Source: JBHJHP01 sp042219855
GTDB taxonomy: Bacteria > Bacteroidota > Bacteroidia > Bacteroidales > UBA5342
Direction: 5' to 3'
Assembly: GCF_042219855.1 (NCBI RefSeq)
Contig: NZ_JBHJHP010000003.1
Coordinates: forward strand, 372,001 to 436,000
DNA length: 64,000 nucleotides
Shown in pieces: positions 1-8,265 of this stretch (position 1 is the stretch's first letter; each line of letters begins with the position of its first letter). A program made the position numbers and the translations under genes. Under the pieces are notes generated by a model. It saw only the letters and a program-made list of their open reading frames with translations. It was not told where the DNA came from and searched no databases.

Positions 1-798
1 TTTAGCATCACCGCCGTTCTTTCTGATGGCGTCAAACATCTTCTGTGATTTTTCGTATGGAACGATATCGTCCTTCTTTCCGTGAAAAATCCAGAATGCA
101 GTGTTTTTAGCATAATTTGATGCAGCACCGGGATAACCACCACCGCATATTGGAAAAGCTGCAGCAAAAGTATTTGGATTTCTGGCCACTATTTCAAAAG
201 TCCCCATGCCACCCATGGATAGTCCTCCAACATAAATGCGTGACGGATCAACAAATTTTTCAGCTTTTAACGCAGATAGCAGATCAATAGCCAGTTGCAT
301 GGAAAGGGTTGGATTTGTAGTATCCGGGTCCGTAAAATTAAATGTCCTTTTACCATTTTCTTCCCTTTTTTTGATGACGTTTGACCAGTATGAGTCTTTA
401 GGACATTGCGGAAATACGACGATAGCCGGATATTTTTCACGGTTGGCAGAATCCAGAAATAGTTTTGATCCGTGAACGAGTTGTGACTGATTATCATTCC
501 CTCTTTCTCCCGCACCATGTAAAAAGAATACCAGGGGATATTGTTGGTGTTTATCAAATTGCCGGGGATATAATATTCTGTACAATAACGTATCACCGTT
601 TTTTATAAATTGTCGTTCCTGGAATGTATTTTCCGGTTCAAGGGCAGAAACAGATACGGAAGGAGTAAGTCCAAGAATAATCAATGTTAATATGGATTTA
701 TACCTGTGTATTCTGTACCTAACCAGGGAGAATTTATACGGTTTCTGAACCTTCTTTTTATTCTCTTTAATCTCTTTGTTTTTTTGAATTTCTTCCAT
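1..798 (-). CDS. Alpha/beta-hydrolase esterase (phospholipase/carboxylesterase type), 3' end outside window
   Basis: The frame stays open from ATG at 798 to the window edge (266 codons), so the C-terminus, including the expected catalytic His, is missing. Translation gives a lysine-rich start, a hydrophobic segment around residues 36-52 that fits a signal anchor or signal peptide, then a hydrolase domain. Visible motifs are the oxyanion-loop stretch VFFLHGAGERG, FPQCPKDSYW, the nucleophile elbow GGLSMGG and WIFHGKKDDIVP, which carries the probable acid Asp. These fit the prolyl-oligopeptidase-like or COG4099-type exported esterases common in polysaccharide loci. The start lies 8 bp past the sulfatase stop, so it is the last visible gene of the PUL operon. 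A role in removing acyl groups from the glycan is inferred; the substrate cannot be read from sequence. Confidence 0.85.
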   Translation of the reverse strand, partial: MEEIQKNKEIKENKKKVQKPYKFSLVRYRIHRYKSILTLIILGLTPSVSVSALEPENTFQERQFIKNGDTLLYRILYPRQFDKHQQYPLVFFLHGAGERGNDNQSQLVHGSKLFLDSANREKYPAIVVFPQCPKDSYWSNVIKKREENGKRTFNFTDPDTTNPTLSMQLAIDLLSALKAEKFVDPSRIYVGGLSMGGMGTFEIVARNPNTFAAAFPICGGGYPGAASNYAKNTAFWIFHGKKDDIVPYEKSQKMFDAIRKNGGDAK

Positions 799-806
799 TT
801 TTATCT

Positions 807-2399
807 TTATCTTCCGGCATGAATAACTTCATCTTTCCACGTATCGTAGGGCGGTTCCTTATATTTATCCATTAAATCTTTCAGCTGTATTCTGAGTTCA
901 GCTTCCACATGATCATATTCAGGATCATCGATCAGATTATTCATTTCATGTGGATCGAGTTCAAGATCATAGAGCTCCCATTTATCAATATCATTGTAAA
1001 AGTGTATCAGTTTATAACGCTCCGTGCGTATCCCATAGTGCCGCTTGACCATATGGAAGGCCGGATATTCATAATAGTGATAGTATAAAGATTTGCGCCA
1101 GTTATCGGGAGAACGCCCCTCAAGAACAGGACGCAGCGATCTGCCTTGCATGTCATTGGGTACGTCCAGACCGGCAAAGTCTAAAAAAGTTTCTGCAAAA
1201 TCAATATTCTGTGTCAGATCATTGCTGATACTGCCTTCGGGAATGTGTCCGGGATAACTTACGATTAAAGGCATACGGAATGATTCTTCGTACATAAAAC
1301 GTTTGTCAAACCATCCGTGTTCCCCCAGGTAAAATCCCTGATCTGATGTATAGACTACGATTGTATTTTTATCAAGTCCATTGGCTTTCAGGTAATCCAG
1401 TATTTTTCCAACACTTTCATCAACTGAGGCAATACAAGCCATATAATCCTGCATGTACCGTTGATATTTCCAAAGATCAATACCTTTCTTATCCAAATGT
1501 GCATCATAAAATGCATCATTTTTCGGCCGGTATGCTGCTTTCCAGATGCTGTCCTGCCGGTGATTCATGCGTGTGAATTCGCCCGGCCAGCGGTTATAAC
1601 GTAAACTGTCTGATCCTTTGGCAACACTCATTTTCAGATCGTGACCTTCATACATATCCCTGTAAATATTCATTTCCTGCTCTGCAGCAGCCTGCCTTCC
1701 TTTATAATCATCAAAATAGTTGGATGGAACCGGAAACTTTACATGATCATACCTATTGATGTGCCTTAAGGCCGGCATCCAGTTTCTGTGAGGTGCTTTA
1801 TGTTGCATCATCAGACAGAAGGGCTTACTTTTGTCACGTTTTTCTTTTAACCAGTTGAGGGTATAATCTGTAATCAGATCGGTGGCATAGCCCGTTTCGC
1901 GAACGGTGTCTTCTTTTGTGATAAAGTCAGGGTTATAATATGACCCCTGATCATTCAGGATTTTCCAGTAATCAAAACCTGTCGGTTCACCCGCAAGGTG
2001 CCACTTTCCGATTAAAGCAGTCTGGTAACCATTTTTATGCAATATTTTGGGAAATGTGGGCTGGCTGCCATCAAATTTTTTACCGTTATGCGTAAACCCG
2101 TTAATGTGGCTGAATTTTCCTGTTATTATAGTCGCTCTGCTTGGGCCGCAAATGGAATTGGCACAGAAATTATTAGTAAATAACATGCCATGTTTTGCTA
2201 TCCTGTCGATGTTGGGTGTTGGGGCAACCTGTCCAATAGGATGACCATAAGCACTTATAGCCTGCCATGCATGATCATCAGACATAATGAACACAATATT
2301 CGGGCGTTCGTTTTGAGTATGTGCAGCTCTGTTTCCCTGACAGGATGAAAGTGTTGCTGCAACACCCGTTAATGCTAGTATGGAAGTGATCTTATTCAT
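807..2399 (-). CDS. S1-family (type I) sulfatase lipoprotein
   Basis: Exported arylsulfatase-superfamily enzyme of 530 aa that should hydrolyse sulfate esters. The N-terminus is a lipoprotein signal with lipobox LSSC (Cys20). The metal-binding pair is D41-D42. The maturation signature C84-x-P86-x-R88 is intact, so Cys84 should become formylglycine; the anaerobic maturase needed for this is not in the window. GKWH (131-134), HKAPH (200-204) and SDQG..H (352-361) are the further active-site blocks expected in S1. The overall look resembles glucosamine-6-sulfatase-type Bacteroidota enzymes, but the subfamily is from memory and not secure. It sits 50 bp past the T9SS glycanase gene and 8 bp before the esterase, so it probably removes sulfate from the glycan or its fragments. 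Confidence 0.93.
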   Translation of the reverse strand: MNKITSILALTGVAATLSSCQGNRAAHTQNERPNIVFIMSDDHAWQAISAYGHPIGQVAPTPNIDRIAKHGMLFTNNFCANSICGPSRATIITGKFSHINGFTHNGKKFDGSQPTFPKILHKNGYQTALIGKWHLAGEPTGFDYWKILNDQGSYYNPDFITKEDTVRETGYATDLITDYTLNWLKEKRDKSKPFCLMMQHKAPHRNWMPALRHINRYDHVKFPVPSNYFDDYKGRQAAAEQEMNIYRDMYEGHDLKMSVAKGSDSLRYNRWPGEFTRMNHRQDSIWKAAYRPKNDAFYDAHLDKKGIDLWKYQRYMQDYMACIASVDESVGKILDYLKANGLDKNTIVVYTSDQGFYLGEHGWFDKRFMYEESFRMPLIVSYPGHIPEGSISNDLTQNIDFAETFLDFAGLDVPNDMQGRSLRPVLEGRSPDNWRKSLYYHYYEYPAFHMVKRHYGIRTERYKLIHFYNDIDKWELYDLELDPHEMNNLIDDPEYDHVEAELRIQLKDLMDKYKEPPYDTWKDEVIHAGR

Positions 2400-2449
2400 G
2401 CTGTTCTCAATTTATACCGTCCGATTCTTTCTGCTGATTTACAGCGTTA

Positions 2450-4873
2450 TTATTCTGAAATCAACAGTTTTAAAGAAGTAACAATATTCCCGTCATCAAT
2501 TTTAAGGATGTATAATCCACTTTTATATTCAGAATAATCCATCACCTGAGTGGCATTGCTTATACGGATTACCTGTTCGTTCATTAATCTGCCATCATTG
2601 CGGTATAATTTCAGGGTTACCTTCTGATTGATAGTTGCTGCTGTCTGTATGTTAATAATCCCGTTTCCCGGATTCGGATAGAGCATTATACGCTCTGATG
2701 TCCTGTTTTCTTTAACGCCGGTAGGATCCTGGTATTCAATACCCAGTTTGTTGAGTCCAGCCTGAACATCGGGATCGCGCATCACATATTTCCATAAAAG
2801 TTTACTACGGTAATTCTCAATCATTACCACAATTGGTCCCTGGTCAATGCCAAGGTAGGCCTCCTTCACCCAGTTCCTTTCATCATTGAATGCATCGTAA
2901 GTTCCGTAGATGCCAAAAAGTTCGGCACCACGTTCCCTGTAAAAGTATTTTAATGCTTTCATCGATTCTAAAGGAGTATAGGGCATGCTTGCCAGAGCTG
3001 CTGTTGGGCTGATTGTGCCATTGTCATTTTCCATTGGTCTGTGAGCAGTATAGCCATCAGGATCATCACTGGCAGTGAGCCCCCAGTTTTTGTCACTGTA
3101 ATTGGTATGCCCCAGTGGATTTGCCACTGCATAAGCGTGATGTATTTTTGCCGTATTCATATTTTCCTGCCAGTAATCTGCATATTTATCTTTAAGTCCT
3201 TCCGGATTAATGCCCAGAAAAGAGTAGTGGATAAAGAAGAGAGGTCCTCCCCAGTCAGGGGATAATTTGATTGGATAATTATAGAAAGTTCTTGGATTGA
3301 CCATGGATCCGTTTCCGGCCCAACCCTGATCATAAACGGTTTTTGTTATGGAATGCGTAGGAGAGGAGGCTGCCATGATATAGGTGACCATACATTCATT
3401 CCATCCACTAACCTTCATGTTCATGTCAAAATTATAGTTTGGCGACCAGTGCCAGTATAACACATTTTGGTCGTTCCGGCGATACCAGTCCCATTCTATG
3501 CCTTCGAAAAGGGTTGTTGCTTTATTGCGGATCTGAACTGATTTTGAATCTGTTCCGGAAAAGTAATTACGCAGACCGATTAAGCCTTGCGCCACATAGG
3601 ATGTTTCCACCAGATCTCCGCCATCATCTTTGGCACTGAATGGTTGTGTTTTCTTTGTGTCTGCATTGTACCAGTGTGACCATGCTCCATGATGGCGGTC
3701 ACAGGTTTCAAGAAAATTCAGGATCAACAGGATTCTGTCCTTTATTTCTTCCCTGGGTTCGTATTCCCTTTCGTAAGCTGCAATCATAGCCAAAAGTCCC
3801 ATGCCCGTGGCGCCAGATGCGGCTGTTGTTCCACTGCCGTTGGTGCGTTCCAGGGCCATTCCTGTTGCCTGATGTGCACCTTCCCAGAAGTACCGGAATG
3901 TATAGCGTTCAACCAAATCCAGCAATTCGTCATCCGAAAAATCCCGGATTGTTGCTTCTGTGAATACTGCTTGTGATGTCGATTCCTGGGAAACTGTAAC
4001 AAGCTTGTAATGTATGGTTGAATTTCGTGCAGATTCAGGAACAAAATCCAGAAAGTAGTTCTGTTCTGTTTCTATTCTTTCTTCCCAGTCTGAACCGTTA
4101 TCGAACGATGCAAAAATGCGGTATTTCAATGCCGGATTGGTGTGTGACCAGTTAAGTTCAACATGACTGTCGTAGCCATGTGAAGTTAGATTTGTTACCG
4201 AAGGTAGGGTTGAGATGCTCTTAAATGCTGTGATCTCGTCTACGTAAAATATTCTGGAGGCATCATTCATTTCAGACTGGCTGAATATTATGCCTTTGGC
4301 TTTGGTGAAATCCAGACTGTTATTATCCGGGTCATTTGAGATGGTACTTAAAGGAAAGGAAATGCGGTTCCATTTTCCGGCGGAAAGATCAGAATTATAA
4401 TCACCCAGTTTGTAATTTGTGGATGATATTTCTCCTGAACCACTGATGTTAATGGTCCGGATCCCGATATATGGTAAAGCTGTTGCTGCAAGGTCCGTTT
4501 CTGTATAGATGTACATCGAAAGAGAATCCATTCCTGAAATATCACCGGTTCCCCAGCCGCTGATAAATATACTGGCTCTCCAGTTTCCTTCAGGCGATGA
4601 GGTATAACTGAATTTCATGGATGATGTTCCTTTATACGCTAAGGATGAACATGGAACCTTGTCGTTATACTGAGGTGCACCGGGAGGATAGGTATGTTCG
4701 AATGTGCTTGATCCAAGCTCATTGATGTTTACAATCCCCTGGTCATAATATGTAGTGGTAGTCCCATCGCTGAAAAATGTAAATTCCTGGGCGTAGCTGT
4801 TGTGAGCTGCAACAACTGTGTAAAGCACTAAGAAAATATATTTGATGGTTTTTAGCATTTTGAAAGGATTCAT
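2450..4873 (-). CDS. T9SS-secreted multidomain glucoamylase-like/GH144-family glycanase
   Basis: The protein has 807 aa. It has a signal peptide (to about Ala28-Gln29), a beta-sandwich region resembling a carbohydrate-binding domain (about 30-217, ending in the FYVDEI motif), a fibronectin III-like domain (about 222-310) and a glucoamylase-like catalytic domain (about 312-720). The C-terminal 75 residues form a type A T9SS sorting domain with the YPNPGNG start motif. In the catalytic part, GGDLVETS (D420, E423) and WNEC (E493) match the acidic cluster I associate with GH144 endo-beta-1,2-glucanases. The family was earlier called putative glucoamylase (PF10091). Secretion to the outer surface suggests that it makes the first cuts in the polymer. 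Its ATG overlaps the stop of the upstream GH43-like gene by one base (TAATG), implying translational coupling. An alternative start is Met6. The exact glycan specificity is inferred. Confidence 0.88.
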   Translation of the reverse strand: MNPFKMLKTIKYIFLVLYTVVAAHNSYAQEFTFFSDGTTTTYYDQGIVNINELGSSTFEHTYPPGAPQYNDKVPCSSLAYKGTSSMKFSYTSSPEGNWRASIFISGWGTGDISGMDSLSMYIYTETDLAATALPYIGIRTINISGSGEISSTNYKLGDYNSDLSAGKWNRISFPLSTISNDPDNNSLDFTKAKGIIFSQSEMNDASRIFYVDEITAFKSISTLPSVTNLTSHGYDSHVELNWSHTNPALKYRIFASFDNGSDWEERIETEQNYFLDFVPESARNSTIHYKLVTVSQESTSQAVFTEATIRDFSDDELLDLVERYTFRYFWEGAHQATGMALERTNGSGTTAASGATGMGLLAMIAAYEREYEPREEIKDRILLILNFLETCDRHHGAWSHWYNADTKKTQPFSAKDDGGDLVETSYVAQGLIGLRNYFSGTDSKSVQIRNKATTLFEGIEWDWYRRNDQNVLYWHWSPNYNFDMNMKVSGWNECMVTYIMAASSPTHSITKTVYDQGWAGNGSMVNPRTFYNYPIKLSPDWGGPLFFIHYSFLGINPEGLKDKYADYWQENMNTAKIHHAYAVANPLGHTNYSDKNWGLTASDDPDGYTAHRPMENDNGTISPTAALASMPYTPLESMKALKYFYRERGAELFGIYGTYDAFNDERNWVKEAYLGIDQGPIVVMIENYRSKLLWKYVMRDPDVQAGLNKLGIEYQDPTGVKENRTSERIMLYPNPGNGIINIQTAATINQKVTLKLYRNDGRLMNEQVIRISNATQVMDYSEYKSGLYILKIDDGNIVTSLKLLISE

Positions 4874-6660
4874 TATTTAACTTCGATCGTTTTATACTTT
4901 TCGGATACGCCATTTTCATTGACTGATTCAATGGTAAAGTAATATGTCTTTCGGCTGTCCATGGATTTGAACCAGTATTCATTATCGTCGTACACCATAA
5001 AACAGGTATATAACCTGTTGGGATCGGTTCCATAGTAAATATTGTATGCATAGGCATTATTCACCGGGTTCCATTTAATCCAGGCACTGCGTTTGTCTTT
5101 TTCGGTTCTTAAAACGATAAAGGATTCAACAGTATCCGGTTTTTTACCCTGGCCTTTACCAAAAACACGCAATCCGCTTATGGCAAATTTACCGGTTGGC
5201 ATATGAATATTTTCCAGCTTTAAATAGCGGGTTTGGTAAGGTTGATCCAACTCAATGTAATCATGTGGTACATCTGTCTTGTTTTTACTTTTATCTACCA
5301 GAACATGCCACTTTTTACCATTGCCGGAAGCATATATAATGTACTGGTGATACTGCGCACCATCGTTGATTTTGCCCAGATGGTCATCAGCTACATCCTG
5401 ATCCGCATAATTGATTTGAATGGCATTTACGGTACTGATATCTCCCAAATCGGTCATGATCCATTCCCCTTTATCCCCTGTTTTGGCGCTCCAGTACGTT
5501 TTAATATCTTCATTATTCGCATTATTGGCATGAAAACCACCCAGTGTGGATGATACCTGTATAGGTTTGTTGTAGTTCAGCAACATCCATCCGGTAAAAC
5601 CATCACCGTAATTTAATGGTTGGTCTTCAATGGCATAAGGCAATTTATGTGGGTAATCGCCAAAAGCGGTATTGCACCACATCACATCATCCTGATCGAA
5701 ACCTGCCGGCCAGATCCCTATACGGCGTTCAAAGTTGTTTTTTACTGAAATTCTGATGGTGCTCACATGCCACCAGTTTCCGTTATTATCCTGAAAAGTG
5801 GAACCATGGCCTGCTCCCTTGGCATATCCACCCATTTTCAGACTTAAGGGATCGGATTGATCCTGAAAATTGCCTAAGGGTGTCCCCAGTGGACCATCAG
5901 CTACAGCAACGCCGTCAGCATATCCACTGAACTCCGTACCGGGAGCACCATACTGCAAATAGTATAATCCGTTGTGTTTGGTCATCCAGGCTCCTTCCAT
6001 AAAGGGATCCAGGAAAGTGTTATCCAGATGTTCCCCGAATCTTTGCCAACCGTAGCGCCAGGGCTTTAATAAATGTATTTCTTTACGGGTTCCGATGGGC
6101 TGCATCGTTTTTCTGTTCAGTTCTATGCCATACAGAGGATATACATTACTGCTGCCGTTATACATGTAAAACTTACCATCGTCATCTGTGAAAAATGCAG
6201 GGTCCCATCCGCCAATGTCAAAGGAATCCACCAAAACTTTCCAATCGTTTTCTTTTGGATTTGTACTCATCCAGATGGAAAACGTACGGGTGTAGGTTGA
6301 CCCGAACACAATCATCGTATCACCGATTATACCAACACCCGGCGCACACAAATCATCATAGGTTCCGGTATTCCATGAACGTAGAAATTTGCGGGATTTG
6401 AAATGCCAGTTATACATATCGTTGCTCCACCAGTAACCCCATTGATTGGTGCTGAACAGATAAAAATCGCCTTTGTAATTTACGATTACCGGATCAGCCG
6501 TAGCACGGTGTTTCCCGGATGATGTCATTCCTGGAATAGGAGTGTAGCCATAATCTATATTTACCGGGTTGCAATACGTTGAAGGGGCCTGCCCTGATGA
6601 ACTGAATGCGGTCAGCCATACAACCATTATTTTAATGATGCTGATGATTTTCCGGTACAT
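4873..6660 (-). CDS. GH43-like glycoside hydrolase with F5/8-type C and FN3-like domains
   Basis: Exported protein of 595 aa with a signal peptide ending near Gln24. The five-bladed propeller domain (about 45-345) shows the GH43/clan F acid triad: Asp in ADPV (D56) as base, Asp in WDPA (D153) as pKa modulator, and Glu in MEGAW (E222) as acid. A discoidin/F5-8C galactose-binding domain follows (about 360-495, YWSAKTGDKGEWIMTDLG to SGLRVFG), then an FN3-like domain to the end. Such enzymes remove arabinose, xylose or other side chains; which one cannot be said. It lies 12 bp downstream of the GH144-type lipoprotein gene and overlaps the next gene by one base. There is no T9SS domain or lipobox, so it is probably periplasmic. 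A link to the GH51 enzyme at 18744-20711 is possible if arabinose decorates the substrate. Confidence 0.88.
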   Translation of the reverse strand: MYRKIISIIKIMVVWLTAFSSSGQAPSTYCNPVNIDYGYTPIPGMTSSGKHRATADPVIVNYKGDFYLFSTNQWGYWWSNDMYNWHFKSRKFLRSWNTGTYDDLCAPGVGIIGDTMIVFGSTYTRTFSIWMSTNPKENDWKVLVDSFDIGGWDPAFFTDDDGKFYMYNGSSNVYPLYGIELNRKTMQPIGTRKEIHLLKPWRYGWQRFGEHLDNTFLDPFMEGAWMTKHNGLYYLQYGAPGTEFSGYADGVAVADGPLGTPLGNFQDQSDPLSLKMGGYAKGAGHGSTFQDNNGNWWHVSTIRISVKNNFERRIGIWPAGFDQDDVMWCNTAFGDYPHKLPYAIEDQPLNYGDGFTGWMLLNYNKPIQVSSTLGGFHANNANNEDIKTYWSAKTGDKGEWIMTDLGDISTVNAIQINYADQDVADDHLGKINDGAQYHQYIIYASGNGKKWHVLVDKSKNKTDVPHDYIELDQPYQTRYLKLENIHMPTGKFAISGLRVFGKGQGKKPDTVESFIVLRTEKDKRSAWIKWNPVNNAYAYNIYYGTDPNRLYTCFMVYDDNEYWFKSMDSRKTYYFTIESVNENGVSEKYKTIEVK

Positions 6661-6672
6661 AAGCTATAGCTT

Positions 6673-8046
6673 TTATTCTTCTTCTGTTTTAAATCCTAAT
6701 CGTTTCAGACCATTCTGAACATCTTTGTTTTGCATGAACAGGTGCCAAAGCATGCCTGAACGGTAATTCTCTATCATTACCGGAATGGGACCCTGATCAA
6801 TAGCCAGATAGCGTGGAGTATACCAGGAATCAGTCACGCTGTAAGCATCGTACGGACCGTATTTCCCGACTAAGGTATCTGCTTTGAAATAAAGATATTT
6901 CAGAAATTGCATGGATTCTTTCGGCGTATATGGAAATGAAGATAATGCTGCCGTTGGCGATATCACGCCAAGGTCTGATTTCCCGGGATGATGACCGGCA
7001 TAGCCTTTTATGGAATAACTGGATGTCAGGCCCCACTGTTCTTCACCATATCCTTTAAAATGTTTTGGATTATCCAAAGCATACCGGTAATGGATGAGCG
7101 CATGGTTTTTATTCAGTTCCCAGTAATTCCCGTATTTGTCTGATAATCCGCGTGGATCAAGTCCCAGATATGAATAATGTGCCCAGAATAACGGTCCTAC
7201 AGGATCATCATTATGTTCATAATGATCCAGAACAGTATGAAGTCCGTAATAAACGGTATCATTAGCAATATCACCGTTTCTTGCCCAGCCGTTATTATAT
7301 ACGCTGGGTTTTATTGGATAAGTCGGTGAGGAGGCAGCCAGCACATACATAATGAGACATTCGTTATATCCGCCTACAGGAAAATTCATATCCCAGCCAT
7401 AATCCGGTGACCAGTGCCAGTACAGCACATCTTCACCACCCTTGGTATACCAGGTCCAGTCAATTTCTCTCCAAAGCCTGTTGATAGCTTCTGTCAGTTG
7501 TTTTTCAGCTTCGTTTCCATCTTTAAAATATTCTGCAACGGTAAGCAGCCCTTCCATCATGAATGCTGTTTCAACCAGGTCGCCTCCGTCATCTTTTTTA
7601 CTGAAAGGTTTTACCTTTCCCGTTTCTCCGTTCAGCCAGTGCGGCCATGCACCATGAAACCGGTCTGCTTTATCCAGAAATGATACAATCTTCTGAAACC
7701 TTTTCAGAGCCTGTTCACGCGTAATGAAGCCTCTTTTTATACCTACCAGTATGGCCATAACACCAAATCCTGAGCCACCCAGGGTGACAATATTCTGATC
7801 GTTCTGAGGATAAATGCCATCCATATGGATCCGTTCCCTTGCCATGCCTGAATTTGGTTCTGCACCCTCCCAGAAATATTCAAATGTTTGATGCTGTACG
7901 GTATCCAGTAACTGAGCATCAGTTAAGGGAGCGTACCGGGATTTCTGTGTTTCCCCGGCTGTTTTGTTTTTCTTATTTGTACATCCTGAAAATCCATATG
8001 AGAGAATAAACAGGAAAAAGTATATTATTAATCGTTGCATTCCCAA
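6673..8046 (-). CDS. Glucoamylase-like/GH144-family lipoprotein
   Basis: 457 aa, consisting of a lipoprotein signal (GFSGC, Cys22) and one catalytic domain from about residue 40 to the end. It aligns with the catalytic half of the protein at 2450-4873: FEYFWEGA, HGAWPHWLNG, KDDGGDLVETA (D156, E159), YNEC (E229), AASSPTYPI, GPLFWAHYSYLGLDP, ISPTAALSSFPYTP and AIDQGPIPVMIENYRSGMLW are shared. The acidic cluster matches that of GH144, where endo-beta-1,2-glucanases and an exo-sophorohydrolase are characterised. The lipid anchor suggests a surface or periplasmic enzyme acting on oligosaccharides after the secreted paralogue. The start could be Met1 or Met3. It begins 219 bp after the LamG lipoprotein gene, the widest gap in the operon, which contains a hairpin. 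Confidence 0.88.
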   Translation of the reverse strand: MGMQRLIIYFFLFILSYGFSGCTNKKNKTAGETQKSRYAPLTDAQLLDTVQHQTFEYFWEGAEPNSGMARERIHMDGIYPQNDQNIVTLGGSGFGVMAILVGIKRGFITREQALKRFQKIVSFLDKADRFHGAWPHWLNGETGKVKPFSKKDDGGDLVETAFMMEGLLTVAEYFKDGNEAEKQLTEAINRLWREIDWTWYTKGGEDVLYWHWSPDYGWDMNFPVGGYNECLIMYVLAASSPTYPIKPSVYNNGWARNGDIANDTVYYGLHTVLDHYEHNDDPVGPLFWAHYSYLGLDPRGLSDKYGNYWELNKNHALIHYRYALDNPKHFKGYGEEQWGLTSSYSIKGYAGHHPGKSDLGVISPTAALSSFPYTPKESMQFLKYLYFKADTLVGKYGPYDAYSVTDSWYTPRYLAIDQGPIPVMIENYRSGMLWHLFMQNKDVQNGLKRLGFKTEEE

Positions 8047-8079
8047 TATTTTTAAATGCCAGTGTTTACAGGGTTATAA

Positions 8080-8108
8080 AGGCTGCCCGGAGATAAACCA
8101 GGCAGCCT
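8080..8108 (-). terminator. Intercistronic hairpin, possible partial terminator or processing site
   Basis: Arms 8080-8090 and 8098-8108 form an 11-bp stem with a 7-nt loop. Ten pairs are Watson-Crick and one is G-U when read on the minus strand but a C-A mismatch on the plus strand, so the hairpin favours minus-strand RNA. A short TTTATAA tract follows rather than a long U run. It separates the SusC/SusD/LamG cistrons from the enzyme cistrons and could lower expression of the enzymes or protect the upstream mRNA. Confidence 0.5.
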
Positions 8109-8265
8109 GAATGACTGTCAGAAGAACCTGATTAAACTGAGTTTAACTATCTGATTCACCAAATAAGATTTGAGATGGAACAACTTTTGCGTTGTACCTC
8201 GCTCAGAAAATCTGTTGAATTATTGCTAACCATTTTTATGATGCATTCTTCTGACATTTTATGTG

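Noticed and set aside
267..596. 109-codon minus-strand frame at the left edge
   Set aside because: It is out of frame with the esterase, whose complete motifs (GGLSMGG, FLHGAGERG) are read from 798 to the edge in another frame.
2450..8046. Starch-type glucoamylase function from the old family name
   Set aside because: The family label is historical; characterised members I know act on beta-1,2-glucan, and the locus has no GH13, GH31 or GH97 enzyme.
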